A stretch of DNA of 64,000 nt from Bacillus pseudomycoides. Lineage in GTDB: Bacteria > Bacillota > Bacilli > Bacillales > Bacillaceae_G. The notes below the pieces were generated by a model. That model ran no database searches and was not told the DNA's origin. It saw only the letters and a list, made by a program, of their open reading frames with translations. Positions 1 to 7,514 of this stretch are shown piece after piece. The stretch is taken from contig NZ_NVOY01000004.1 in NCBI RefSeq assembly GCF_002551005.1, positions 126,038-190,037 on the forward strand, written 5' to 3'. A program made the translations under genes and the position numbers. Numbering within the stretch: position 1 is the stretch's first letter; each line of letters starts with the position of its first letter.

Positions 1-106
1 ATAGTTACCTTCTTTTTATATACTTTTTGTAACACCTTATATATATCTTCCTCTTTTCTTGTTTCTCTCCTCTTCTAGTGATACTCTAATAGTAGGGGGG
101 AGAAAT

Positions 107-301
107 ATGAACACATTAACAATTGAATTACCGAAAGAAACATTAGAAAAGCTAAGTTTATTGCAGCAAGCTTACAAAAAGAAAACAGGTACTGTCGTTA
201 CCGAAAGTACCCTTATTCAATCTCTTATTTCCAGAGAATTTATTCAAGAAGTTACACCATTTGATTTACAGGAATACGTACAACCAAAAGAACAGCGCTA
301 A
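107..301 (+). CDS. small ribbon-helix-helix-like protein
   Basis: 64 residues. The start is ATG at 107, just behind the G-rich ribosome site around 94-102; the same frame is open further upstream but without a ribosome site. The N-terminus MNTLTIELPKETLEKL looks like the beta-strand plus first helix of a ribbon-helix-helix fold, followed by a Thr/Ser-rich turn and a second helix (STLIQSLISREFIQE). I infer a small DNA-binding or antitoxin-like protein; no partner toxin is visible in the window. It is followed by a bidirectional terminator shared with the next gene. Function not established. Confidence 0.6.
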   Translation: MNTLTIELPKETLEKLSLLQQAYKKKTGTVVTESTLIQSLISREFIQEVTPFDLQEYVQPKEQR

Positions 302-368
302 CATTTAACTTTGATTAGTAAGCGCTTTCTCACCTGATTATTAGTTGAATCAAACTTGTCATTATAGG

Positions 369-414
369 CAATAAGACTCCCATCTCTCTTCTTGATGGTG
401 GGAGTCTTACTATT
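369..414. terminator. bidirectional terminator
   Basis: Inverted repeat TAAGACTCCCA / TGGGAGTCTTA between the end of the small plus-strand gene and the convergent cytochrome-like lipoprotein. It can serve both. Confidence 0.7.
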
Positions 415-445
415 CGCAAATAGCGGGACAAACGCCACTATTTTT

Positions 446-2404
446 CTATTGAATTGATTTTACATATTCCGCAATTGCATGTACTTCCTGCTTCGATAGC
501 TGTGGCTTTTCTTCATATTGATGTTTGTCTACTGCCTCTTCAACGGTTTTCGCACTACCATCATGTAAATACGGTGCTGTCGCCCACACACCGCGAAGTG
601 TCGGAGGATCAAAGTACCCTTTTTGCCTTTTATTTTGGAAAGCACCACGTGCATCCCCATCATAACCTGTATCCGTTTCATTGGCCGTTCCGATGTTATA
701 AAGAAAGTTTGTATTGTTCGTCGTTAATTTACTATTTTCATCAACAGCTTTTGTGCTATTTGTGAAATTATCACCGCCATGACACGTTAAACAATTTGCC
801 TTTCCTTTAAATAATTTCTCTCCGTCTTTCGCAGTAGATGTTAATTCTCCATTTCCGTGACGATAAGGACTTTTTGGAACAGGGAACGAATTCGGATCAT
901 CTAAAAAAGCTTGTAAAGCATCATACATATGTTGCACATCTTTTGGAAGTTCTTTTCCAGGATCTAGTTCCATCATACCGCCCATTTCACCTTGTACGGT
1001 ATGGATATAATCTGTAAAATCATCTCGTGATCCATCCCACATAAACAAGCCTGTTTTTGTCGTTAAGACGTTACTTGGTACATTTCGCTTCCCTTTTGGT
1101 GTCAATAGTGATAAACCGTTTATTTCTCCATCACTATGGCATGTTGCACAGCTCATCCAGTTGTTTCCCGTAATCGCTGCTGCATATTTGTCGCTATTTG
1201 CACTGTAGAAAATTTCTTTTCCTTCACGTACAAGTTTTGATAAGGAATCTTTTTCAATTAATTTAACTGTCTTCTTGTCAGCTTTCACTTTTGCATATGA
1301 ATCATCTCCCCCTGTTTCTAGGAAAGCAAGATCATGACTCATCGCATTATGAACTACTAATGTGTTTTCTTTTGGAAGCAACGTAATACCGCGTGGATTA
1401 CTTCCTGGAATGCGCCTTACAATTTGTGTTGCATTTCCTCCACGTGTTAAATCAAACATCATAAGATCTTCACTACCAGACATAACTACAAATGCCTTCG
1501 TGCCATTTTCATTAAAAACTACGTCATATGGATTTGATACAATCATCGTTTCATTTTTTGTATCTTTCACATTCATCGCTTCGAGTAATTGTTTCCGCTG
1601 CTTTATAATTTCCTCATCTTTTTCTAAATCAATAATCGACACAGCTGGAAAAACTGTTTCTTCAAACTGAATGGGTGTATCTACATTTGTAAGCATATGT
1701 GGAACCCAAGCTGTTTTTCCATCTGGTGCAATAACAAATTGCTCTAATGTATTTGGAATTCCTTGACTCTTTTTACGGTCTTCTTTGTCCAGTGAAGACG
1801 CAAGTATAATCACTTTCTTCACTTTATTACTCTCTGTATCTACAACACTAATTTTCCCCTCTAAATAGTGCGGTACATACAATTTCTTTCCGTCTTTTGT
1901 CATTGCAAGCGTACGTGGGCGATCACCAATGTCAATCTTTTGCACTGTTTTCTGCTTCTCAAGATCAATAACTGATACGTTACCGGAGCGAAAATTCGAT
2001 ACATATAACTTCGTTCCATTTGGATTTGTAACAACACCAAATGGTTCAATTTCAGTTGGAATTCGTTCAATCACTTTCTTCTTATCAAGTGAAACAACAT
2101 CAACTTTATTATCGTACATACATGAAACATATAATTTCGTTCCATCCGGACTGATTGTTAATTGTCTTGGTTCTTTACCAACTGGAATCTCTGACACTAC
2201 TTTTCTACTTTTTGCATCCATAACTGTTACTGTATTAATATCAATATTTGCTGTATAAATCCATTTCCCATCAGCACTCGTTACAATGTTATTACTATGA
2301 ACAGCAGTGCTTCGCTTTTCTTCTTTTCCTGATGTTTTCATCCCACAACTTGCAAAAATCGCTATACATAGGAGTAATACAACCGCCATAAACAATCGCT
2401 TCAT
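446..2404 (-). CDS. YVTN beta-propeller lipoprotein with two c-type heme motifs
   Basis: 652 residues. A signal peptide ends in lipobox FASC (Cys20), so the protein is predicted to be lipid-anchored outside the membrane. Residues about 45-365 carry repeated YVTN-type blades (for example ISPDGTKLYVS, NPNGTKLYVS). The C-terminal part has two CXXCH heme-attachment motifs, at Cys419-His423 (CATCH) and Cys538-His542 (CLTCH), as in di-heme cytochrome c peroxidase/MauG-like proteins. A role in extracellular electron transfer or peroxide reduction is inference. It lies downstream of the Fur-controlled lipoprotein but is separated from it by a terminator hairpin, so it may have its own promoter. Substrate unknown. 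Confidence 0.85.
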   Translation of the reverse strand: MKRLFMAVVLLLCIAIFASCGMKTSGKEEKRSTAVHSNNIVTSADGKWIYTANIDINTVTVMDAKSRKVVSEIPVGKEPRQLTISPDGTKLYVSCMYDNKVDVVSLDKKKVIERIPTEIEPFGVVTNPNGTKLYVSNFRSGNVSVIDLEKQKTVQKIDIGDRPRTLAMTKDGKKLYVPHYLEGKISVVDTESNKVKKVIILASSLDKEDRKKSQGIPNTLEQFVIAPDGKTAWVPHMLTNVDTPIQFEETVFPAVSIIDLEKDEEIIKQRKQLLEAMNVKDTKNETMIVSNPYDVVFNENGTKAFVVMSGSEDLMMFDLTRGGNATQIVRRIPGSNPRGITLLPKENTLVVHNAMSHDLAFLETGGDDSYAKVKADKKTVKLIEKDSLSKLVREGKEIFYSANSDKYAAAITGNNWMSCATCHSDGEINGLSLLTPKGKRNVPSNVLTTKTGLFMWDGSRDDFTDYIHTVQGEMGGMMELDPGKELPKDVQHMYDALQAFLDDPNSFPVPKSPYRHGNGELTSTAKDGEKLFKGKANCLTCHGGDNFTNSTKAVDENSKLTTNNTNFLYNIGTANETDTGYDGDARGAFQNKRQKGYFDPPTLRGVWATAPYLHDGSAKTVEEAVDKHQYEEKPQLSKQEVHAIAEYVKSIQ

Positions 2405-2498
2405 TATCTAACCCTTCTTTCTCACTCTACCGAGCATTCCCTGTTATCTATATCTCCTACTGGTGGAAAGTTCACCTTGTTACACCCTTTTTTCATAA

Positions 2499-2530
2499 AA
2501 ACCGAACAAGTTTATCAACTTGTTCGGTTT
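2499..2530 (-). terminator. terminator after the iron-regulated lipoprotein gene
   Basis: Perfect 13-bp stem AAACCGAACAAGT / ACTTGTTCGGTTT with a 6-nt loop, followed by a T-run on the minus strand. Confidence 0.8.
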
Positions 2531-2545
2531 AGTAATATTATAAAC

Positions 2546-4606
2546 TTATTTTTCTTTCTTCACTTCAACATTAACGAGAACTGGGGCAATACCATACTTA
2601 CCGTGACCTGATTGAATTTGCGGTACATTATCCTTATCTGCATTTCCAAGCTTCCCTTTTATATAAACATCGCCTGTATCCCAGAACTCACTTGTTTGCA
2701 TTCCTTCTTTTAATGAAGGTCCATTGATTACTTGTTCATAAAAATCAACATAACGAGAAGTAATCGTTTTTTGTTCTAATGAATCATATTTCGTTTTATC
2801 CGTATCTGTATTACTTAAATTTTGCAATGCAACACGCAACACTGTTGATACACTTCCAGCTGTATAAGGCGTATATTTCATTTCACCTTTTTTCGTTTCA
2901 TATGCATGTGCTTCTTTATTCCACATTTTACGATCTACTAAATCATATAGTTTACGCGCTTCTTCGCGATACGTTTCATCTTTCGTCGCTAAAAAGGCCG
3001 CTGTTAATCCTCGGATTGCTCCAAGCTGAGCTTCTAATGTAACAGATTCAGTATCTTGTCCTTTTCCAATTGTATAGCTATTTGCCATAAAACCATCTTT
3101 TGTTTTCATATTCTTTAATAAGAAATCTGCTTGCGTCTTAATCATATTAAGGGCACGTTTTCCTTCTTCTGTTTGTAAGCCTTGTGCCTCTGACCCGCTT
3201 GCATATCCAACCGGCATACCATCAATGGCACGCTGGAATATACGAAGTGCTTCTACCATATAACCTACGTCAAACGTATCAATACGTTTGCCTTGTTCTG
3301 TTCCGCTATGCTCTGTAACAAACGCACCTGTTTCCTTATTATAATGCATTGCTTCAATATTTTTAAAGACTTGTAACATGACATCACGATTCAATGAATA
3401 AGGATCATCTGCTTTCATATCATTCGCTACATCAAGATCTGTATTTTCTGTTGCCGCTTTGGCAAAAGGCGTACCGTCAAATGCTGCTTGGAACGCTCGG
3501 TTTACATTTTTATTATCTGGACGCTGATCTGCCATTCCGAAAAATTCGGCAGTTGGCCATAACATCATCCATTGATCGCGAAGCATACTACGTGCGTCTT
3601 TCACTTCTAATTGACCAGCTTTCGCAATGCCATTCTTTTCATCTTCATTTACTTTAATCTCATGAGGTAAGTAAACAAGACCACTCTCAGGGCTATATTT
3701 ACTTCCTGCTCCGTTCGTTAATTTCTTTGCATTCGCATCATAGAATAGACCATCGCGAATATATGCAAGTTTATTCCAAATTTCTTCTGTCAAAATAACA
3801 CCTTGCATACCATCAGCACTACTTTTTCCAAGGCGAATATTCGGATCTTGATCTTGCGTATTTGATGTAGCTTCTAATTCTTCGTCCTTATCTACTGTAT
3901 GAAACCCACCTAAAAAATCCCCTGCCCATAATGCTTGCTTTAAAAATGTTGAACCGTACGCTGCTGGTGTTAACGTTTTATTCATTTTCGAACGGTCCCA
4001 GCGTAATGTTTTAAAATCCATTTGGAAAGCTGGTACATATGTATTATCATCATTTTCTGCATATACGGACGTATCTACTTTTTGCATATAATGAGGGTCA
4101 CCACCAGCATATTCCATAAATGTCGGATACATATTTGCAAAAATTTCTTTACGTGGATATCCTACACTATCTGCTAGTGTATAAAAACGCTCTTCTAGCC
4201 AAGACGGAGCTTCTTTATTTGTTTCTTTTGTCATCTTCTGTACAATTGGTGCATCAAGCAAATGGAAGCCAAGTCCTGATTTTTCTACTACCTCATACAT
4301 CCCTTCTTCTGAGTATTCATAAGACTCGATGCCAGCTATATAATCAAATTTCGTTGGTTTATTTCGTTTTTTCGCATCTAAAATATCTAAATCCAACCCT
4401 AAACCTTCTGCTAACGGTTCACCAGCTAATTCGAATTCTGCATATGCAAACATATTTGCTGCTGTATCAAATGTATAATCCGTTACTGGTACACTATATG
4501 TACTTTTTCCTTTTGCCGTTTCTTCTTTCTTACCTGCACACCCTACTGAAAGTAACAGTGAGGAAACAACAGCAACTGTTGTCATCACTTTCCATGGATT
4601 TTTCAT
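2546..4606 (-). CDS. large lipoprotein of unknown function, Fur-controlled
   Basis: 686 residues. The N-terminus has a basic start, a hydrophobic core and a lipobox ending at Cys23 (LSVGC), so it should be a membrane-anchored surface lipoprotein. I do not recognise a catalytic motif. The middle and C-terminal part is rich in helices with aromatic and Gly turns, which could form a helical toroid, but this is a guess. Its promoter (-35 TTTACA, 17-bp spacer, -10 TACAAT) has a Fur box just downstream of the -10, matching the 19-bp consensus at 17 positions, so expression should rise under iron starvation. The next gene encodes a heme lipoprotein; a shared iron or redox role is plausible but unproven. 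Confidence 0.8.
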   Translation of the reverse strand: MKNPWKVMTTVAVVSSLLLSVGCAGKKEETAKGKSTYSVPVTDYTFDTAANMFAYAEFELAGEPLAEGLGLDLDILDAKKRNKPTKFDYIAGIESYEYSEEGMYEVVEKSGLGFHLLDAPIVQKMTKETNKEAPSWLEERFYTLADSVGYPRKEIFANMYPTFMEYAGGDPHYMQKVDTSVYAENDDNTYVPAFQMDFKTLRWDRSKMNKTLTPAAYGSTFLKQALWAGDFLGGFHTVDKDEELEATSNTQDQDPNIRLGKSSADGMQGVILTEEIWNKLAYIRDGLFYDANAKKLTNGAGSKYSPESGLVYLPHEIKVNEDEKNGIAKAGQLEVKDARSMLRDQWMMLWPTAEFFGMADQRPDNKNVNRAFQAAFDGTPFAKAATENTDLDVANDMKADDPYSLNRDVMLQVFKNIEAMHYNKETGAFVTEHSGTEQGKRIDTFDVGYMVEALRIFQRAIDGMPVGYASGSEAQGLQTEEGKRALNMIKTQADFLLKNMKTKDGFMANSYTIGKGQDTESVTLEAQLGAIRGLTAAFLATKDETYREEARKLYDLVDRKMWNKEAHAYETKKGEMKYTPYTAGSVSTVLRVALQNLSNTDTDKTKYDSLEQKTITSRYVDFYEQVINGPSLKEGMQTSEFWDTGDVYIKGKLGNADKDNVPQIQSGHGKYGIAPVLVNVEVKKEK

Positions 4607-4626
4607 CTATTCCCGCCCCTTTAAAT

Positions 4627-4645
4627 GATACTGATAATCATCATC
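4627..4645. promoter_or_regulatory. Fur box over the lipoprotein transcription start
   Basis: GATACTGATAATCATCATC matches the classic Fur consensus at 17 of 19 positions. It lies about 20 nt upstream of the lipoprotein start codon and immediately downstream of the -10 element, a position expected for repression. Confidence 0.85.
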
Positions 4646-4659
4646 ATATAAACGTTGTT

Positions 4660-4688
4660 ATTGTATTATTAAATGAGTTTTTTGTAAA
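4660..4688 (-). promoter_or_regulatory. sigma-A promoter of the iron-regulated lipoprotein
   Basis: On the minus strand, -35 TTTACA (4683-4688), a 17-bp spacer and -10 TACAAT (4660-4665). The predicted transcript starts near 4653, inside or next to the Fur box. Confidence 0.75.
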
Positions 4689-4723
4689 CTTTAAATTTTT
4701 TAAGAAAAAAGATACAAAAAGCA

Positions 4724-4752
4724 TTGACATTGATAATGATAACCATTATCAT
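4724..4752 (+). promoter_or_regulatory. Fur-overlapped promoter of the divergent small RNA
   Basis: Plus-strand -35 TTGACA (4724-4729), exactly 17 bp, -10 TATCAT (4747-4752). The spacer and -10 are covered by GATAATGATAACCATTATC (4732-4750), which matches the Fur consensus at 18 of 19 positions. Iron-loaded Fur would block this promoter. Confidence 0.85.
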
Positions 4753-4758
4753 TTATTA

Positions 4759-4870
4759 CGAAGCTAACAATTGATGAATCAACCAAACGCTCAGTAACAT
4801 TGTTACCCCTCTTTTTTCATAAAGAAAAACACTGTACATTCCCCCTGTTTGTACAGTGTTTTTCTTTTTA
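4759..4870 (+). ncRNA. candidate Fur-regulated small RNA (FsrA-type)
   Basis: About 110 nt from the predicted start of the Fur-overlapped promoter to the end of an intrinsic terminator. It has no credible open reading frame or ribosome site. It contains two C-rich patches, ACCCCTCTTTTTTCAT near 4804-4819 and TTCCCCCTGTTT in the terminator loop (4839-4850). C-rich patches of this kind are how the B. subtilis iron-sparing RNA FsrA pairs with ribosome-binding sites. Fur control, size and C-rich content make an FsrA homologue the best interpretation. I cannot align it with known FsrA sequences here. Confidence 0.65.
4821..4867. terminator. 17-bp terminator hairpin of the small RNA
   Basis: Perfect 17-bp inverted repeat, AAAGAAAAACACTGTAC (4821-4837) with GTACAGTGTTTTTCTTT (4851-4867), loop 4838-4850, followed by T-rich sequence. 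It can also terminate the convergent DUF72 gene. Confidence 0.85.
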
Positions 4871-4899
4871 TTTTGACTAGTAATGAATGATATTTCACT

Positions 4900-5745
4900 T
4901 CATTCAAATAAATTTAGTTGTTCAGGCTTAGGTTCCCCGTACGTAATGCCAAGCATATCCATGAGTTGTTTCGCGTTATCTGCTGCATCTCCGCCAGAAT
5001 TATTATTAAATAGAAGATACACTTCTTTTGTTTTTGTCTTCAATTCTTCTATCCGTTCTACCCATTCTTTTAATTCTTGTTTATTATAGCGATATAAGCA
5101 GCGAACAGCCCGCCAGTTCTCTCCCTTATCGAGCCACCCGTGTACATTGCGTCCGTGAAACCGAACTAAGGTCATTTGTTCATGCGTTGCTTCTAAAACA
5201 ATTGGAATAGAGCCTATTCCCGCTTGCGGTTCATCACAAATTGTATGAATCCAACCTTCTTGTTTCATAAACTCCAACGTTTGATTACGAAATTGTGGAT
5301 AAAACCAAGTCTGATTCCGAAACTCTAATGAACATGGGATATCTTTCATTTTCTCTTTTGTATAACGTAATAAATCCACATTTTTCTTTTGACAATCAAA
5401 CCAAGGTGGATACTGGAATAATACCATTTTTAGCTTATTGGCTTTTTGAAGGGGAGCGATTGACTCTTTAAATGCGTGAAACATATCATCAATATTTGCA
5501 AACGGAATTTCTCCACGCATATGGCCTGTCATTCCTTGATAAGCCTTTACAATAAATGAAAAGTTTGACGGTGTTTCTAAAGCCCATTTCTCATAATTTC
5601 TCACAGGCTGCATAGCATAAAAAGAACTATCTATTTCCACAATGGGAAAACTCTCACTGTATGTTTGCAGTTTATGCTTCGTTTCATATGCATCTTTATA
5701 TAATGAATCGTGGTCCCCCCATCCTGTTAACCCAATAGAAATCAT
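4900..5745 (-). CDS. DUF72 family protein (YecE-like)
   Basis: 281 residues with the N-terminal signature of the DUF72/YecE family (MISIGLTGWGDHDSLY, then EIDSSFYAMQ and a TPSNFSFIVKAYQGMTG block) on a TIM-barrel-like fold. The central FHGRNVHGW and the C-terminal YLLFNNNSGGDAADNA are also family hallmarks. Length is normal. The biochemical role of the family is not settled. It stands alone, ending against the terminator of the small RNA. The start ATG has a GGGAGGGTG site at good spacing. Confidence 0.85.
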   Translation of the reverse strand: MISIGLTGWGDHDSLYKDAYETKHKLQTYSESFPIVEIDSSFYAMQPVRNYEKWALETPSNFSFIVKAYQGMTGHMRGEIPFANIDDMFHAFKESIAPLQKANKLKMVLFQYPPWFDCQKKNVDLLRYTKEKMKDIPCSLEFRNQTWFYPQFRNQTLEFMKQEGWIHTICDEPQAGIGSIPIVLEATHEQMTLVRFHGRNVHGWLDKGENWRAVRCLYRYNKQELKEWVERIEELKTKTKEVYLLFNNNSGGDAADNAKQLMDMLGITYGEPKPEQLNLFE

Positions 5746-5933
5746 TTGAACACCCTCCCCTATCTACCTCTAAATCTAAAAATCATATTATGATATATTG
5801 GAACAAAACAAATTGAAAGCGTTGTTTCATTTATGAACAATTCATTGTACGTTTACACTCTTTACAAATTCTATTGTATCCTATAGCTTCTTATTAACCA
5901 TAACAAATCTAAGAGACTTTTCTATATACATCT

Positions 5934-6112
5934 ATTTTGATTTTTCAACCTATAAGTCGCTGTTATGTAGAACAAAACATGACCTGCACGTGCTTCTCCC
6001 TATGTTTTAAACCTTGCATGTGGCAAGAAATGGCCCTTGGCCAGGTTCTCTCGCCCATCTAAAAAGAAAAGGGTTTTTATGTCGTTTCTTCAATTTGTAT
6101 TTATGTATACAA
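5934..6112 (+). repeat. bcr1-like dispersed repeat, copy 1
   Basis: Full-length copy on the plus strand. Landmarks: ATAAGTCGCTGTTATG (about 5951), TTTTAAACCTTGCATGTGGC (about 6005), a GGCCAG...CTCTCGCCCATCTAAAAAG block (about 6040-6065) and a T-rich end. It fills most of the gap 5746-6218; I see nothing else there except the promoter region of the next gene. Confidence 0.8.
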
Positions 6113-6218
6113 AACACTACCCACCTTTACTTTTCTTTACCTCAGCTTAACGTTAATTTAATGCTCATTTTGTATAATTCACAATGAAAGAACTTATACG
6201 AAACGAGGGTGAATGTTG

Positions 6219-6671
6219 ATGAAAGTATTATCATCTATCCGCTTTTGGATTCTTCTCATGTCATGTATAACATTATGTTTTGCACTCTTTTTAATTGGAG
6301 AATACAATAAACCAAAAGCTGAATCAAATGACGATACCATTCCTTATCACATCCTATATATAAAAGAAAACCACATACCGCTAACGCAAACTAGACAAAA
6401 AGAAAAAATTGTTCTAAAGGGAATGGTGATTACTGATGCCACTTCCTATAAACAACTAGAAACAATTGCAAAACAAATCAAAGAAAAATATGCACATGCA
6501 AACCTCGATTCTATCGAACTAACAGTCCATAACAAAAGTACTGGCCAATACGATGATCTTGCTTACGAACCAATTGCCAAAGGAAATATTATCATCTCTT
6601 ATACAACGTTAGCTAACACCGAGCGCAATATGCATACAAATATAAATATTCAACTCAACAAGCACTCTTAA
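6219..6671 (+). CDS. membrane-anchored protein of unknown function
   Basis: 150 residues from the ATG at 6219, chosen because the ribosome site GAGGGTG (6204-6210) sits 8 nt upstream; an in-frame ATG at 6213 would be only 2 nt away. The first about 25 residues form one membrane segment (FWILLMSCITLCFALFLIG). The rest is a soluble domain on the outside with mixed alpha/beta character. No known motif recognised. The gene stands alone between a bcr1-like repeat and a strong terminator. Confidence 0.7.
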   Translation: MKVLSSIRFWILLMSCITLCFALFLIGEYNKPKAESNDDTIPYHILYIKENHIPLTQTRQKEKIVLKGMVITDATSYKQLETIAKQIKEKYAHANLDSIELTVHNKSTGQYDDLAYEPIAKGNIIISYTTLANTERNMHTNINIQLNKHS

Positions 6672-6694
6672 TCTAGCAGTGTGCTTGTTTTTTT
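6659..6694 (+). terminator. terminator
   Basis: Stem CAAGCAC / GTGCTTG (6659-6665 with 6681-6687) followed by seven T residues; the left arm overlaps the end of the preceding gene. Confidence 0.75.
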
Positions 6695-6814
6695 ATGCAT
6701 ACGCCCATTTTTTATAAATTAGTCAAGTATCCTAGGTCTTGTCCTGTAAAGATGAATATCATATAACGACAAATGATTTAAAGAGAAATAAATTCCATTA
6801 AGGAGGAACTATGT

Positions 6815-7447
6815 ATGATGTATCCATACAATAATTCGTTTTATTCTCAAAATGCGATGAGAAATTTTAAAAATTTAATTGGCACAAACGTAAGTGTTAA
6901 TTTAGGAGGTCCAGAAAAAGGAGAGGGAACATTATTAAAAATTCAAAATGATTTTTGTGTAGTACAAACTGACGATGGTGTTGTTTACTATCCGTCACAT
7001 CATATTAATGGCTTTGCTGAGCAATATGAAGATGAATCTGAAGAATCAGATGATAATGAACAAAACAACAACCAAAACAACCAAAATGAAGAACCTATCA
7101 TTGTAAGCGGAACCCGTTTTGGAAGTGTTATTAGCCGTCTAAGAGGAGAAACAATTCAATTGAATCAAGGTCCGAAAAAAATAGAAGGGACTGTTGTCGG
7201 CCGTACTAGAGATCATATTCTTCTAGAAGTTGATGGTCAGGTTACGTATGTACCAACGTTCCATGTTCAAAGCATGCGTTGGAACTATAATAACAATAAT
7301 AATGATGATAGCAACAATAATGATAACAATAACGAAAATAATAACGATGCTAATAACAACGATGATAATGAAACACGTAACCAAGATTGTGAGAAAGATA
7401 AGTGCAAAAGAAAGAAATGTAAACGACGCGAAAGACGCTGTGACTAA
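6815..7447 (+). CDS. spore coat protein, CotB-related
   Basis: 210 residues. Two copies of a short beta-rich module are visible: NLIGTNVSVNLGGPEKGEG (about residues 20-38) with a VVYYPSHHI partner strand, and a second RLRGETIQLNQGGP-like module (about 108-145). This matches the duplicated N-terminal domain of Bacillus CotB. The C-terminus is an Asn/Asp-rich tract (about residues 153-190) ending in a Lys/Arg/Cys-rich tail (KRKKCKRRERRCD), which suits a cross-linked outer coat protein. Start ATG 6815 has AGGAGGA 7 nt upstream. Expression in the mother cell late in sporulation is expected from the family, not shown here. Confidence 0.8.
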   Translation: MMYPYNNSFYSQNAMRNFKNLIGTNVSVNLGGPEKGEGTLLKIQNDFCVVQTDDGVVYYPSHHINGFAEQYEDESEESDDNEQNNNQNNQNEEPIIVSGTRFGSVISRLRGETIQLNQGPKKIEGTVVGRTRDHILLEVDGQVTYVPTFHVQSMRWNYNNNNNDDSNNNDNNNENNNDANNNDDNETRNQDCEKDKCKRKKCKRRERRCD

Positions 7448-7473
7448 AGCAATATCGCTCCCCGTGCTAACTA

Positions 7474-7512
7474 TATATAGATCCCAGATTATTTAATAAT
7501 CTGGGATCTACT
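7474..7512. terminator. bidirectional terminator
   Basis: Long inverted repeat TAGATCCCAGATTAT / ATAATCTGGGATCTA between the coat gene and the convergent PBP gene. Confidence 0.8.
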
Positions 7513-7514
7513 TC

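Noticed and set aside
4120-4767. 215-codon plus-strand open frame
   Set aside because: It is antisense to the lipoprotein gene and its translation is Leu/His-rich as expected of a shadow; it also runs through the Fur promoter region.
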